Below are positions 7,742 through 20,400 of a stretch of 64,000 nucleotides of DNA, piece after piece; position 1 is the stretch's first letter; every line of letters starts with the position of its first letter. The stretch is from assembly GCA_027485675.1 (NCBI GenBank), contig JAIXQP010000017.1, positions 161,133 through 225,132 of the forward strand. Reading direction: 5' to 3'. Below the pieces are notes generated by a model, which saw nothing but the letters and a program-made list of their open reading frames with translations, did no database searches and was not told where the DNA came from. A program made the position numbers and the translations under genes. The stretch comes from Terriglobales bacterium (GTDB taxonomy: Bacteria > Acidobacteriota > Terriglobia > Bryobacterales > Bryobacteraceae).

Positions 7742-9850
7742 TTACGAATTCGCAAACCGGGCGATCGCCTCCGGCGTCCAGGCGGCCTGCGGCAGAACCT
7801 CCAGATTCGGGATCGCGCCATACGCCCGCCGCACCGCGGCCACATCCAACAGCCGCGCCGCGCCGTCCACCATGCCGGCCATCGTCACCCGGCGGTCGCT
7901 CAGATACGCCGTCACCTCCGGCAGGTCGATCGTATTGAGCCAGCCGGGAACAAAATTGGCAAAGGCGTGGTTATAGATCTCCGTTGCGGCCACGCTCTCG
8001 AAGCTGACGAGGCCCCCGGAAAGGTAAATCCGGCTGATCTCGGGACTGATGGCCGCGGCGCACTGCGCCACCACCGTGAACTGCCCCTGCGCCGCCACGG
8101 CGATGGGCCGGTCCCGGTGGGCCGGATGCCGCTTCAGACCGCGCACCAGGGCGAGCAGGTCGGAAACCCGCTGGCCCAGCAGCGTCCGCCCGAGCATCAG
8201 CGAGGCCCACGCGTACGCCTCCTCTTCATTGTGCGAGCGCACGTACCGCGGATTGCCCGGACCAATTTCGGGCAGCAGATCGCCAACGCCGCGCAGATCC
8301 GGCACGCACACCGCGAAGCCCTGCCGCGCCAGCGTCTGGTGCAGTTCATCCTCGTGCCAGCCCGTGCGCCGCCCGGCCAGTTGCAGCAGCAGAATCAGGG
8401 GCTGTCTCCCGGTAGCCGGCCGCGGCGAGAAGAGCCACGCCGGGACGTAAACCTGCGGCGCCGAAGCGATTTCCACCGCCTCGATGGTCACCCCGCGGCC
8501 CGGAAACGTTTTGAGCGTAGTGAACGGCCCGGACGCCGGGGCGTCCATCTGCAGTAAGTTGTCGAGCGCACCGGGCTTCCGCGGCGGCCGGTTCTTGCGC
8601 TGCAGGGTGAACGGAGTCTCGGACCGCAGCGAGTGGATCACGCTCCCGCGCTCGGTACACTGCAGCGTCTCCGGGGCCTCCACGCGCGTCGGCGGCTCCT
8701 CGGTGATGGCCGCCGAGCCGGGTTTCATCCACCGGAGGAACCAGTTATAAACCTGCAGCCGGGTATCGAATTCGAGCGAATGCGGCAGCGCGGTGCCGCT
8801 CCACGCCACGTGGTCCGGCTTACCCAAAGTGCTATAGATCTTTTTGAGATGCTGGAACTCCTCCCAGCCGCTGTTGATGTACTGCGGACTGTAGGTACCC
8901 AGGAAATCTTTATCGCTGACGGTCAGCAGCAGCGGCTTCGGCGCGAACGGATAGAGGGTGTCCCAACGGTCGAAATTGGCGGGCGCGGCCGCAATCAGGT
9001 TCTGTTCGGCATCGTCGGTCGAGCCGGGCGCCGAGAACTCTTTACACGCGAAGTTCTCCGTGTTGGCGCTGGTCAGCACGGCGCAGGTCACGCGGTCATC
9101 GACGGCGAGCAGGAACATCGAATCCGTGCCGCCGCCGGATTGGCCCGTGGTCGCCACGTTCCGCTGATCGACGTAGGGCAGCGAGAGCAGATAGTCGAGC
9201 GAACGCACGGCATCCCACGTCTGCAGGCGCGTCGCCGTATCGCCCGTCAGCAGCATCTGCCACCCGGCCACCGAATGCTCGTCGTCGGCGCTCGAAAAGC
9301 GGGAGTTCTTGCCGGAGGCGTCGGGATAGTAGACGCGTTCGCCCTGGCCCTGCGGATCGAAGCCCAGCACCACAAACCCCAGTTGCACCAGACCCTGAGC
9401 GCACCGTTGATACGTCGCATAGGCCTTGCCCAACGGACTATGGCCCATTTGGAGCAGCACCGCCGGGAAGGGCCCGGGGCCGGGCTCGGGCACGTAGAGA
9501 TTCGCCGTCACCGGAAAGCCGGGCCGCGAATCGTAGATCACTTTGTCAATGCGGTATCCATCGCGTTTCACGCTGCCGGTGGTCCGCGGGTTCAGCGGCG
9601 TCTTCTGCAGTTCGCCGCCGATCAAAGTCCAGAACGTCTGCCGGGCCCAACGCTGCCGCTCGGCGATGGCTACCGGCGTCGTCAGGTTCTTCACCGCACC
9701 CAGCCGCCGCTCATAGGCGCCCCCCGCGAGGCTCTTCAGATAGTCCGGCAAACACCGGGCGTAGTTGCGATAGCTCACGCCAGGATACGGGAGATCCTGC
9801 GCCCGCAGCGAGGCGGCGGCGGAGAGGGCGAGCCAGGTTCGGCGGGTCAT
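7742..9850 (-). CDS. Secreted tandem alpha/beta-hydrolase (acetyl-xylan-esterase-like)
   Basis: 702 aa with a Tat-like or Sec signal (MTRRTWLALSAAASLRAQ). The first hydrolase domain (about 90-380) has the nucleophile elbow G-Q-S238-G-G and an acidic/His triad region (LLLTVSDKDFLG; ALPHSLEF), resembling acetyl-xylan esterase/dienelactone-hydrolase relatives. A second hydrolase-like domain follows (about 440-700; PLILLLQLAGRRTGW..., VPDLRGVGD), but its elbow reads A-Q588-G-Q, with no Ser, so it is probably non-catalytic. Likely deacetylates or de-esterifies plant-type polysaccharide outside the cytoplasm. Substrate unknown. Confidence 0.83.
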   Translation of the reverse strand: MTRRTWLALSAAASLRAQDLPYPGVSYRNYARCLPDYLKSLAGGAYERRLGAVKNLTTPVAIAERQRWARQTFWTLIGGELQKTPLNPRTTGSVKRDGYRIDKVIYDSRPGFPVTANLYVPEPGPGPFPAVLLQMGHSPLGKAYATYQRCAQGLVQLGFVVLGFDPQGQGERVYYPDASGKNSRFSSADDEHSVAGWQMLLTGDTATRLQTWDAVRSLDYLLSLPYVDQRNVATTGQSGGGTDSMFLLAVDDRVTCAVLTSANTENFACKEFSAPGSTDDAEQNLIAAAPANFDRWDTLYPFAPKPLLLTVSDKDFLGTYSPQYINSGWEEFQHLKKIYSTLGKPDHVAWSGTALPHSLEFDTRLQVYNWFLRWMKPGSAAITEEPPTRVEAPETLQCTERGSVIHSLRSETPFTLQRKNRPPRKPGALDNLLQMDAPASGPFTTLKTFPGRGVTIEAVEIASAPQVYVPAWLFSPRPATGRQPLILLLQLAGRRTGWHEDELHQTLARQGFAVCVPDLRGVGDLLPEIGPGNPRYVRSHNEEEAYAWASLMLGRTLLGQRVSDLLALVRGLKRHPAHRDRPIAVAAQGQFTVVAQCAAAISPEISRIYLSGGLVSFESVAATEIYNHAFANFVPGWLNTIDLPEVTAYLSDRRVTMAGMVDGAARLLDVAAVRRAYGAIPNLEVLPQAAWTPEAIARFANS

Positions 9851-9900
9851 AGGGAGGGGTAAAAAAACGGTATCACAGCAGGGTACTCTGGAAAACGATT

Positions 9901-10593
9901 ATGAGCGAATTGCGGACCCTGCAGTCCTCCGACATTCCCGCCGCCATGCGGCTGGTCGAGGCCGCCAACTGGAACCAGACTCCGGAGGACTGGCAGCGCA
10001 CCCTGACGCTGGCGCCGGAGACCTGCTGGGGTGTCTTCGCCGATGGCACGCTGGCCGCCACGACCACGGCCGTGCGCTATGGCAACGGCGTCGTCTGGAT
10101 CGGCATGGTGCTCACCGCGCCCGAGTTTCGCGGACGCGGCTACGCCACCCGGCTGCTTGAAGAGGCGTTGCAGATGGAGGCGGCCTGTTTCCGCCTGGAC
10201 GCCACCGCCATGGGCGCGCCGCTCTATCGCAGGCTCGGCTTCGTGGACGAACAGCCCATTGAACGCTGGGAGCGGCCCGCCGCCGCCGTCGCCTACGATG
10301 CCCGCCTGCTCGCCGCCCTGGCCGGCTCCGGGCCCTGCGTCGGGCGCCCGGGCCGCAAGGCTTGGTACTTCGGCCCGTGGGTGGGGGCGGGCCTCGAAAC
10401 CGCGCTCCAACTCACCATCTCCCGCCGCAGCGGCGAGGCCATCTATTGGGATCTGTTCCCCGCCGACACCGAAGCCGCCGAACTGGCCCGGCGCTATGGC
10501 TTCGTTCGGTTGCGGGAACTCGTCCGCATGCGCCGCGGCCCGTTCGTGGCCGATGTGCCGGCGCGGGCCATCTGTGGGTTCGAATTCGGCTGA
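9901..10593 (+). CDS. GNAT-family N-acetyltransferase
   Basis: 230 aa. N-terminal GNAT fold with beta4 and acetyl-CoA-binding motif A (IGMVLTAPEFRGRGYATRLLEEAL, residues ~61-84) and a C-terminal extension of ~100 residues that resembles a second, degenerate GNAT half. This two-domain layout is common in GNATs of unknown substrate. Cytosolic. It is divergent from the hydrolase gene, with 50 bp between starts; a TACTCT hexamer at 9884-9889 could be the -10. No SD is visible before ATG 9901. Confidence 0.85.
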   Translation: MSELRTLQSSDIPAAMRLVEAANWNQTPEDWQRTLTLAPETCWGVFADGTLAATTTAVRYGNGVVWIGMVLTAPEFRGRGYATRLLEEALQMEAACFRLDATAMGAPLYRRLGFVDEQPIERWERPAAAVAYDARLLAALAGSGPCVGRPGRKAWYFGPWVGAGLETALQLTISRRSGEAIYWDLFPADTEAAELARRYGFVRLRELVRMRRGPFVADVPARAICGFEFG

Positions 10594-10602
10594 GGCTCGT
10601 GA

Positions 10603-10608
10603 TAGCCT
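10603..10608 (+). promoter_or_regulatory. Putative -10 element (TAGCCT) of a leaderless transcript
   Basis: TAGCCT is 6 nt upstream of ATG 10615; no SD lies between. Same geometry as the other leaderless starts in this window. Confidence 0.45.
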
Positions 10609-10614
10609 TTGCTG

Positions 10615-11910
10615 ATGCCTCAGGATTCCACTCGTCGCAGCGTGCTGCAAGCCGCCACCCTCGCCTACACCACCAACCTGTTCACCGGAAAGCTGCGCGG
10701 CGCCAACGATAAGATCAACGCCGCCTTTATCGGCATGGGCCGCATGGGCCGCGGCAACATGAACTCGGCGATGCGGCAGGACAATCTCCACGTCAGCGCC
10801 GTCTGTGATGTCTACACGCCGAACCTGAATCTGGCTGTGGAGCAGTCCGCCAAGCAGCCCGGCGGCGCCGCGCGAGGCGTGCGCGACTTCCGCGAGATCC
10901 TGGCCGACAAGAGCGTCGACATCGTCTGCATCTCGACGCCCGACCACTGGCACCCCTACATGACCATTGAAGCCTGCAAGGCCGGCAAGGATGTCTATGT
11001 CGAAAAGCCGACCAGCGTAACCATCGAAGAAGGCCAGAAGATGGTGCAGGCCGCGCGGAAGTACAAGCGCGTCGTGCAGGGCGGCACCATGCAGCGCAGC
11101 GGCGCGCACTTCATTGAAGCCTGCAACATCGTCAAGCGCGGCGACATCGGCGACGTCACCGTGGTGAAAACCTGGAACTACGGCAACGCGGCCCCGGAGG
11201 GCATCGGCAATCCGCCCGACGGCGCCCCGCCGAGCGAACTCGACTGGGACATGTGGCTCGGCCCGGCGCCCAAGCGCCCCTTCAACGCTAACCGGTTCGG
11301 CGTGGACCCCAAGGCCTTCTCCCATTTCCGCTGGTTCTGGGACTACGCCGGCGGCATGATGACCGACTGGGGCGTCCATGTGCTCGACATCGCCCGCATG
11401 GGCATGGGTGAGCCGATGCCGAAATCCGTGGTCGCCCTCGGCGACAAGTTCCAGATCAAGGACAACCGCGAAACGCCCGATACCCTGACGGCGGTCTACG
11501 AGTTCCCCGGCTTCCTGGCGCACTATGAAAACCGGATGTTCAACGCCAACTCCATGTTCAAGCAGGGCTACGGCACCTTGTTCCATGGCACGAAGGCGTC
11601 CCTGTTCGTTGACCGTGCCCTCTACCGCATTCATCCGGAAGGCCCCGGCGAGGTGATCGAAGTGAAGAGCTCGAACAACTCCGGCATCGCCCATTGGGCC
11701 AATTTCCTTGAATGCGTGAAGACGCGCGAGAAGCCCGCCTCCGATATCGAGATCTGCCACAAATCCACGACGACCTGTCTGCTGGCCAACGTGGCCCTGC
11801 GGTCGAAGGTGAAGGTCGATTGGGACGACGCGCGGCAGACCGTTCTGCAGCCGGAAGCCCGGAAGCTCCTGAAGCGCGACGAACGCGGCCCCTGGAAGCT
11901 GGTCGTATGA
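10615..11910 (+). CDS. Gfo/Idh/MocA-family oxidoreductase with Tat-like signal
   Basis: 431 aa. A Tat-type leader (STRRSVLQAATLAYTT) precedes the Rossmann fold (INAAFIGMGRMGRGN). The family hallmark EKP motif occurs in DVYVEKPTS, and HPYMTIEACKAGK is also typical. The C-terminal GFO/IDH/MocA-like domain contains DWGVHVLDIARMG. Such exported relatives are numerous in Acidobacteria, Planctomycetes and Verrucomicrobia and act on sugars or sugar derivatives with bound NAD(P). ATG 10615 is preferred over a TTG two codons upstream because of the spacing to the -10. It overlaps the SASA gene by 4 bp (ATGA). Confidence 0.88.
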   Translation: MPQDSTRRSVLQAATLAYTTNLFTGKLRGANDKINAAFIGMGRMGRGNMNSAMRQDNLHVSAVCDVYTPNLNLAVEQSAKQPGGAARGVRDFREILADKSVDIVCISTPDHWHPYMTIEACKAGKDVYVEKPTSVTIEEGQKMVQAARKYKRVVQGGTMQRSGAHFIEACNIVKRGDIGDVTVVKTWNYGNAAPEGIGNPPDGAPPSELDWDMWLGPAPKRPFNANRFGVDPKAFSHFRWFWDYAGGMMTDWGVHVLDIARMGMGEPMPKSVVALGDKFQIKDNRETPDTLTAVYEFPGFLAHYENRMFNANSMFKQGYGTLFHGTKASLFVDRALYRIHPEGPGEVIEVKSSNNSGIAHWANFLECVKTREKPASDIEICHKSTTTCLLANVALRSKVKVDWDDARQTVLQPEARKLLKRDERGPWKLVV

Positions 11911-12629
11911 AGATCACCCGGCTTGGCTTCGTTTCGTTATTTGCCGCGCCGCTGCTGCCGCAGAGCAGCCGGGACGTGTTCCTGCTGGCCGGGCAGTCCA
12001 ATATGGCGGGCCGCGGCGTGGTGGAGCCGGCCGATAAGCAGCCTTGGCCCGGGATCTCGGTGTTCACGAAAGCGAAGGCCTGGGCCCCGGCCGTCGACCC
12101 GCTGCATTTCGACAAACCGGATATCGCCGGGGTCGGCCTGGGCCGCACCTTCGCGGCCAAGGTGCAGAAGCACAGCGACATCAAAGAGATCGGCTTGATT
12201 CCGGCGGCCATGGGCGGGTCGAGCCTGCAGGAATGGTCGCCGGGCGGGCCGCTGTTTACGAATGCGGTGGAACGGACGAAGGCCGCCGGAGGCCGCTTGC
12301 GGGGGATCCTGTGGCACCAGGGCGAGGCGGACGCCGTGGCCGGCCTGGAAAGCACCTATGCCGAGCGCTGGATGGTGGTGATGAACGCGCTGCGGGAGGC
12401 CGTGGGCGACGTGCCGGTGGTGGTCGGCGAACTGGGCCGCTTTAATCCGAAGTACGCCGCGGTCAGCGAGCAGTTGGCGTCGCTGGTGGTGCGGTATCCC
12501 CGTGTTGGCTTCGTCAGCGCCGGCGGACTGAAGGCCAAAGCGGACGGGGTCCACTTCGATGCCCCCTCGCTCAAAGAGTTCGGCCGCCGCTACGCGCACG
12601 CCTGGCTCATGCTTACCGAAAATTGGTGA
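11907..12629 (+). CDS. Secreted sialate O-acetylesterase (SASA)-family carbohydrate esterase
   Basis: 240 aa with a short signal region (MKITRLGFVSLFAAPLLPQ). SGNH-type blocks are intact: nucleophile S31 in LLAGQSNMAG, the WHQGEAD block, and the catalytic Asp/His in DGVHFD near the C-terminus. It matches the SASA domain (PF03629). It would remove O-acetyl groups from a sugar, and its 4-bp overlap with the oxidoreductase gene suggests joint use on one glycan. The long upstream extension of the frame overlaps the oxidoreductase and is rejected. Confidence 0.87.
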   Translation: MKITRLGFVSLFAAPLLPQSSRDVFLLAGQSNMAGRGVVEPADKQPWPGISVFTKAKAWAPAVDPLHFDKPDIAGVGLGRTFAAKVQKHSDIKEIGLIPAAMGGSSLQEWSPGGPLFTNAVERTKAAGGRLRGILWHQGEADAVAGLESTYAERWMVVMNALREAVGDVPVVVGELGRFNPKYAAVSEQLASLVVRYPRVGFVSAGGLKAKADGVHFDAPSLKEFGRRYAHAWLMLTENW

Positions 12630-12644
12630 TAGCCTGAAGTTAAG

Positions 12645-13317
12645 GTGGATCAGGCCGCAATACGCACGGTCGGGCTAGCGAAGACGTACCAATCCGGTGC
12701 GAACGCCCTGACTGTGTTTGCCAATCTGAACCTGAACGTGGCCCAGGGAGAGCGCGTGGCGCTGATGGGCGCGAGCGGCGCCGGGAAGTCCACATTATTA
12801 CACTGTTTGGGTGGTCTCGACCGGCCCTCGGCGGGAAAGATTTTTTGTGGCGAGCGCGAACTCCACTCGTTGAACGAAACCGAGTTGGCGGACTTCCGCA
12901 ACCGGGAAGTTGGCTTCGTTTGGCAGATTCACTATCTACTCCCCGAGTTTACGGCCGAAGAGAATGTGATGATGCCACTGCTGATTCGAGGAGTCTCCCA
13001 GGAGGAGGCCGCTCCGGCCGCGCGGGCGCGCCTGGACGAGGTGGGTTTGAGCGCGCGGGCGCACCACCGGGCCGGCGAGCTATCCGGCGGCGAGCAGCAG
13101 CGCGTGGTACTGGCGAGGGCCCTGGTGGGTCGGCCAAAATATTTGTTGGCGGATGAGCCAACGGGGAATCTGGATGAACGGACCGGCGAAATGATCAGCA
13201 GCCTGCTGCGCGACCTCCACCGGTCGCACGGGCTGACTTCGATCTACGTCACCCACAATCCGAATTTCGCCCGGTCCTGCGACCGGGTGTTGTGTCTGCA
13301 GAATGGAGAACTAGCGC

Positions 13318-13325
<8 letters not shown>
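12645..13325 (+). CDS. ABC transporter ATP-binding protein, LolD/MacB type
   Basis: 226 aa from a GTG start. Walker A GASGAGKST, signature LSGGEQQRV, Walker B YLLADEP followed by TGNLDERTG, and the H-loop YVTHN are all present; the sequence is closest to the LolD/FtsE/MacB group. No permease gene adjoins it. Instead the gene overlaps clpC by 8 bp, so ATPase and ClpC are probably made together. A TAGCCT at 12630-12635, 9 nt from GTG, may be the -10 of a near-leaderless transcript. The partner permease must be elsewhere. Confidence 0.87.
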
Positions 13326-15798
<2,473 letters not shown>

Positions 15799-15816
15799 CG
15801 CAGTCACCAAAAACGT

Positions 15817-15868
15817 AACACTATAGTGCCCCGCGTCGGAAGACTCCGATTCGGGGCACTATAGTTTT
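15817..15868. terminator. Long hairpin between clpC and the DUF1003 gene
   Basis: Perfect 14-bp arms (15820-15833 and 15852-15865) plus an inner 5-bp stem (15836-15840 with 15845-15849) around loop AGAC, followed by TTT. It looks like an intrinsic terminator for clpC. The 3' arm ends only 3 nt before ATG 15869. Confidence 0.75.
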
Positions 15869-16396
15869 ATGAACACGAACGCACTCATCCAGCAGATTCA
15901 GCAGTTGGATGAACAGGAGCGGGCGGTGGTGGCGGCCCTGCTCAGTCAAAACACTATTGCCCGGGATATCAACCAGGAGTTTAGCGGCCAACTGACCTTC
16001 GGCCAGCGGGTGGCGGACCGGGTGGCTACCTTCGGCGGAAGTTGGCCCTTTCTCGGGTTGTTCCTCGGCTCGATGGCCGTCTGGATCGGCGCCAACGTAG
16101 GGCGTCCGAACGCCTTCGATCCCTTTCCGTTCATCCTGTTGAATCTGGTGCTCAGCTGCGTCGCCGCCATCCAGGCACCCGTCATCATGATGAGTCAGAA
16201 CCGGCAGTCGGCCCGCGACCGAGTAGAAGCCCGGCATGACTATGAGATCAATCTGAAAGCGGAGATGGAGGTGATGGGCCTTCACGCCAAGGTCGACGAG
16301 CTCCGCGACGTGCAATGGTCGCAGCTGGTCGCCATGCAGGAGCAGCAGACTCAGTTGCTCCAGCAGATCCAAGCCCAGTTAGAGCGCCGGGCCTAA
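15869..16396 (+). CDS. DUF1003-family membrane protein
   Basis: 175 aa. Two transmembrane segments (about residues 62-80 and 87-106) with the family core FDPFPFILLNLVLSC...IMMSQNRQ and the downstream R..ARHDYEINLKAEMEV. The N-terminus is helical and the last 30 residues are a Gln-rich coiled coil. Role in cells unknown. The start codon sits directly against the terminator hairpin: if transcription reads through, the start would be partly masked. TATAGT in the 3' arm is too close (3 nt) to serve as a normal -10, so the promoter is unclear. Confidence 0.9.
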   Translation: MNTNALIQQIQQLDEQERAVVAALLSQNTIARDINQEFSGQLTFGQRVADRVATFGGSWPFLGLFLGSMAVWIGANVGRPNAFDPFPFILLNLVLSCVAAIQAPVIMMSQNRQSARDRVEARHDYEINLKAEMEVMGLHAKVDELRDVQWSQLVAMQEQQTQLLQQIQAQLERRA

Positions 16397-16423
16397 GGGA
16401 TATTCTCCCGGAGCGCCCTGTGT

Positions 16424-16429
16424 TAGTCT
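16424..16429 (+). promoter_or_regulatory. Putative -10 element (TAGTCT) of a leaderless transcript
   Basis: Six nt separate TAGTCT from ATG 16436; no SD present. Confidence 0.45.
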
Positions 16430-16435
16430 GCTGCC

Positions 16436-17428
16436 ATGTACTACATGGTGACGAACCGGACCCTGCGCGATGGAACGCCATCCGCCGAGCCCGGCCCCCT
16501 CAGTTACTGGATCTCGGATGGAGCGGCCCCGCTCGACCAGATCGGCAGTTGGTCCAAAGTGGTGCCTGCCGCCTTCCGCAAAACTCTGATTCAAGAAGCC
16601 GACTCCTTCCCCCAGATTCTGGACCCGGAACGCCACGACGAACAACGGCACATCGGTGTCTTTGTTCACGGTTTCAACAACACCTGGGACGACGCCGCCC
16701 GCCGCTACCGCGGCATCGCCGACAACATCTACGCCGCCAACCAACTCGGCGCATGTGTGCTCTTCACCTGGCCTTCGGAAGGCTCGAAGCTCGGCTACAT
16801 CCCGGACCGGCTCGACGCCCGCAAGTCGGCCGACTCCCTGGCGGAGACCCTAAGCTACCTCTACGACTGGGCAATCCAGAAGCAGAACGACGGGTCCTTA
16901 AACCCCGCCGATGGCTGTAAGGCCAAGATCTCACTCATCGCCCACAGCATGGGCGCCTACGTCACCCAGAAAGCCATGCAGACGGTGTGGACGCGCAAGA
17001 ATCAACCCCTGCTCGTCAGCCTGATCAATCAGATGATCCTGGTGGCGGCCGACGTCGACAACGACCTGTTCGATAGCGGCGAATCGGTCGATGGCTCCGA
17101 CGGCGATGCCATCGCCAATCTGACCTACCGGATTACCGCCCTCTACACGGGCCGCGACTCGACCCTTGGCCTGTCGGCCGGTTTCAAACACTTTGGCAAG
17201 CGCCGCCTCGGCCGGAGCGGCCTGGACCGGGGAGCAAACGGCGTACCCGTTGCCCCGGATAACGTTTGGGACATCGACTGTTCGCGGCTGATCCGTCCCG
17301 ACGCGAAAAACATCCACTCTTCTTACTTTGAGCCCACCCAGTCCCACTGCGGCGAACTCCTCCGCCGCGTCCTGCGGGGGGACGACCGCAAGCTGGTCTC
17401 CGCCTGGGCCGAAGAGAACTTCTTTTAA
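16436..17428 (+). CDS. DUF900-type alpha/beta hydrolase
   Basis: 330 aa without signal peptide. HIGVFVHGFNNTW is the oxyanion/HG motif of DUF900 (PF05990) hydrolases, and the nucleophile elbow is I-A-H-S171-M-G-A-Y. The remaining triad residues are likely the Asp in VAADVDND and a C-terminal His near IHSSYFEP. Substrate unknown; the family contains esterase-like proteins. Convergent with the Oar-like receptor gene, with a hairpin between them. Confidence 0.85.
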   Translation: MYYMVTNRTLRDGTPSAEPGPLSYWISDGAAPLDQIGSWSKVVPAAFRKTLIQEADSFPQILDPERHDEQRHIGVFVHGFNNTWDDAARRYRGIADNIYAANQLGACVLFTWPSEGSKLGYIPDRLDARKSADSLAETLSYLYDWAIQKQNDGSLNPADGCKAKISLIAHSMGAYVTQKAMQTVWTRKNQPLLVSLINQMILVAADVDNDLFDSGESVDGSDGDAIANLTYRITALYTGRDSTLGLSAGFKHFGKRRLGRSGLDRGANGVPVAPDNVWDIDCSRLIRPDAKNIHSSYFEPTQSHCGELLRRVLRGDDRKLVSAWAEENFF

Positions 17429-17435
17429 AGCGCAG

Positions 17436-17464
17436 GGCGGGAGTTGCGCCGGGCCACTCCCGCC
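17436..17464. terminator. Bidirectional hairpin between convergent genes
   Basis: Nine-bp perfect arms (17436-17444 and 17456-17464) around an 11-nt loop, located between the stop at 17428 and the stop at 17475. There is no T-run on either side, so termination strength is uncertain. Confidence 0.5.
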
Positions 17465-17474
17465 TCAGAGCCAG

Positions 17475-20400
17475 TTACCACTTGATCCGCAGCGCCAACT
17501 GCACGGCGCGGTTCAGGTTGGCCTGACTGGTAATCCGGCCAAAGTTTGCGCTGGTCGGATTGACGTCCGGACCGTTGAACGAAACCCGGTTCATCAGGTT
17601 GAAGGCTTCGCCGCGGAGCTGCGCAGTCACTCGTTCAAACAACTTGAAGTTCTTGAGGACGGAGAAGTCCACGTTGTTGATGGTGTCCGCGCGGTAGGCC
17701 GAGAAGCGGCGATTAAACGTCCGGTTGTTCAGATCCAGTTGCTGCACGTTGACCGTGTTAAACCGGCTCCGGTCAAAGACAATCAGGTCGCCGGTCCCCT
17801 GCGGATGGGAGTTCCAGTTCAGGTTGCCGCCGTTGTAGATCACATTGCCCCATTCCACGGTTGGACCGGCCTGGTTGGTGTAGATCACGTTCATCTGCCA
17901 ACCGCCAATCAAGGCGTCGACAAAGCCGTTGGCTCCGGAAGCGAGCGGCTTCCCCTTCCCAAAAGGCAGCTCATACATCCCGCTGGCGACAAACCGGTAG
18001 GGGCGGTCCTCGTCGGCAATGCGGCGCTCCAGGAACGGATCCGCCGCGTTCAGCCGCTGCGTCGCTTCAATCATCTTCGACCGCTGGAAGTTCGTCATGA
18101 AGCTGAAGCCGCTGCTGAACCGCTTCTGCAGCTGCGCCTGGAACATATGGAAGTTCGAGTAGCCGTTGTTCTCGCCCTCGACGCGCACACCACCCTGGCC
18201 GTTGAACTGCGGGAAGGGCCGCAGCAACTGTTCGAGACTGATGCTCGAGCCGTTCAAATTCGTACCGGGCAACAGGCCGGCAAACGGATTCGGCACATTG
18301 GCGCGCACCCGGTTGATGTTGTCCTGATCGCGAACGGGCGAATTCGACAGGAACGAGAGCGGGATGAAGTTCAGGTCCCGTCCTTCGACCAGCCGGTTGG
18401 AGACGCTGCCGATGTAGCCGACCTCCATGAGGTAGTTCTTGCCCAACTCCCGCTGAACGTTGAAGCTCCAACGCCACGTCAGCGGCTGCGCCAGCTTGTT
18501 GCGGAGGAACGTCACATTCTGGCCCAGGAAGGTGTTCACGCCCAGGCTCGCACCCACGGGCTGCAGAATGCCGCGCGGAAACGGATTGTCCAGATACGCC
18601 GTCGGCTGGCTCAGATCGCCCAGCTCATTCGCGGGTACCGGGGTGCGCTGGCTGAAGCCAGGCTGCAGGATGCCGGTGGTGCCATAAGTGCTATAGAACG
18701 CCCCGGCGCCACCGCGGATCACCGTCTTGCCGCCCAGCTTCGCCGGGCTCCAGGACATGCCGAAGCGGGGGCTGACAGCGTAGTTTGGCGGGTCATAAAT
18801 CGAACGGCGGTCCGCATTGGCGAAGAGCACGCCGCCCGTCGGGTTGAAGTTGGCCGCCGGCAGTGAAGGATTCGGGTTGCGCTGGTAGGCCGCCCGCGCC
18901 GCCGCCGTCGTGGCGTTCACCGCGGCATCGTCGAACCCGACCAGCGTCCGGTTGAAGCGCTCCGTCGTACCGGTCTCAATCTCATACCGGACGCCGAGGT
19001 TCAGCGTCAGGTTCGAGCGCACGCGCCAGTCGTCCTGGATGAAGGTGGAGAAGTACTTGGCCTGCTGCGTCCGCGACGCGTTCACGTCGAAGTTGCTGTT
19101 GCCGTCCGGCCCGATCACGCCGAGCAGGAAGCTGCCAAGGTCCTGGCCCAGCGGAGCGCCGGGCGAGTTGTCGAGCGGGCCGCGCGTGAAGGAGTTGTTG
19201 AAGACGAACCGGCCCGCGGAGTTGCCAAACGCATTCGAACTCTCGCGCTGCTGCCGGATATCGATACCCGTCTTGATGCTGTGCTTGCCGGTGATCTTGG
19301 TCAGCGTCGTGAAAATCTGGAAGCTGTCAAACGGGGTCCGGTCGCCGCCGGACTCGCCGATATCGGTGAAGTTGGAGAAGTCGATGAACGGGATCACGTT
19401 CCGGGCGCTGGCCGCCGCCATGTACTGCGGAAAACCGAGCGAGGTGAAGTCAAAGCCGTCATGCGGCCGGGTGCTGCCTTCGGTGAAGCGGGTCCAGTTC
19501 AACCGGGTATTCAGCAGCAACGAGGGCGACAAGGTGTACACGTCGTCAAACGTCGCGCCGTTATTCACACGGGAGAGGAAGTTGCCCGTCACCGGCGTGC
19601 CAAACCTCCGGCCGCGGTCTTCGATCCGGTCGTTGAGCCGGTAGGAGAAGAAGAACTTGTGTTTGTCGGAGGCGTTGACGTCAATCCGGCCCAGATACGA
19701 GAAGAAGTTGTCGCTGCGGACGGCGTTGTTGAAGTAGTTGTTGATGCCGTCGAGGCCGCCCGGGGTGTTGGGTCCCGGAATCAGGCCCAGAACGTTCCGC
19801 GCCACCGGGTTGATGCGATTGGCCGGAATCACGTTGTTCGGGAACGGCTGCCGGCGGACGCGGGCGCCTTCCCGCGCGCCGGTCAGCGGGTCATAAACCT
19901 GATAGATCGAGTTGACCGAAAGCAGTTGCGACAGGTTGCCGCCGCGCTGGGCATCGGTGGGCACCGTCGAGAAGGTCGGCTCCGGCTCGGACTGCTTGAT
20001 GCCTTCATACGCGAAGTACCAGAACACCTTGTTCTTGCCGTTAAACAGCTTCGGGATAAACACCGGTCCGCTGGCCGTCAAGCCGTACTGGTTGAAGCGG
20101 GTCACCGCGCGGGCCTGGTTGGCCGCGTTCGAGAAGAACTGATTCGCCTTGAGCTTCGACACCTGGTTGAACTCGTACAGCGAGCCATGAAAATCGTTGG
20201 CGCCGCCCTTCATGACGACGTTCACCGTGCCGCCACCCGTGTTGCCGTAAGCGGCGTCGGACTGGAACACCTCGACCTTCACCTCGGCCACCGAATCGGC
20301 GGGCGGGTTGTAGGCCACGCGGCGGTTCCGCGTCATGTCCGGCGCGCCGTCGAGCAGCAACTCATTCGACTGCCCTTGGCCGCCACCCATCGAGAAGCCG

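Noticed and set aside
9847..11760. 637-aa minus-strand frame over GNAT and oxidoreductase
   Set aside because: Shadow: no domain, His/Gly/Ala bias, and it covers two convincing plus-strand genes.
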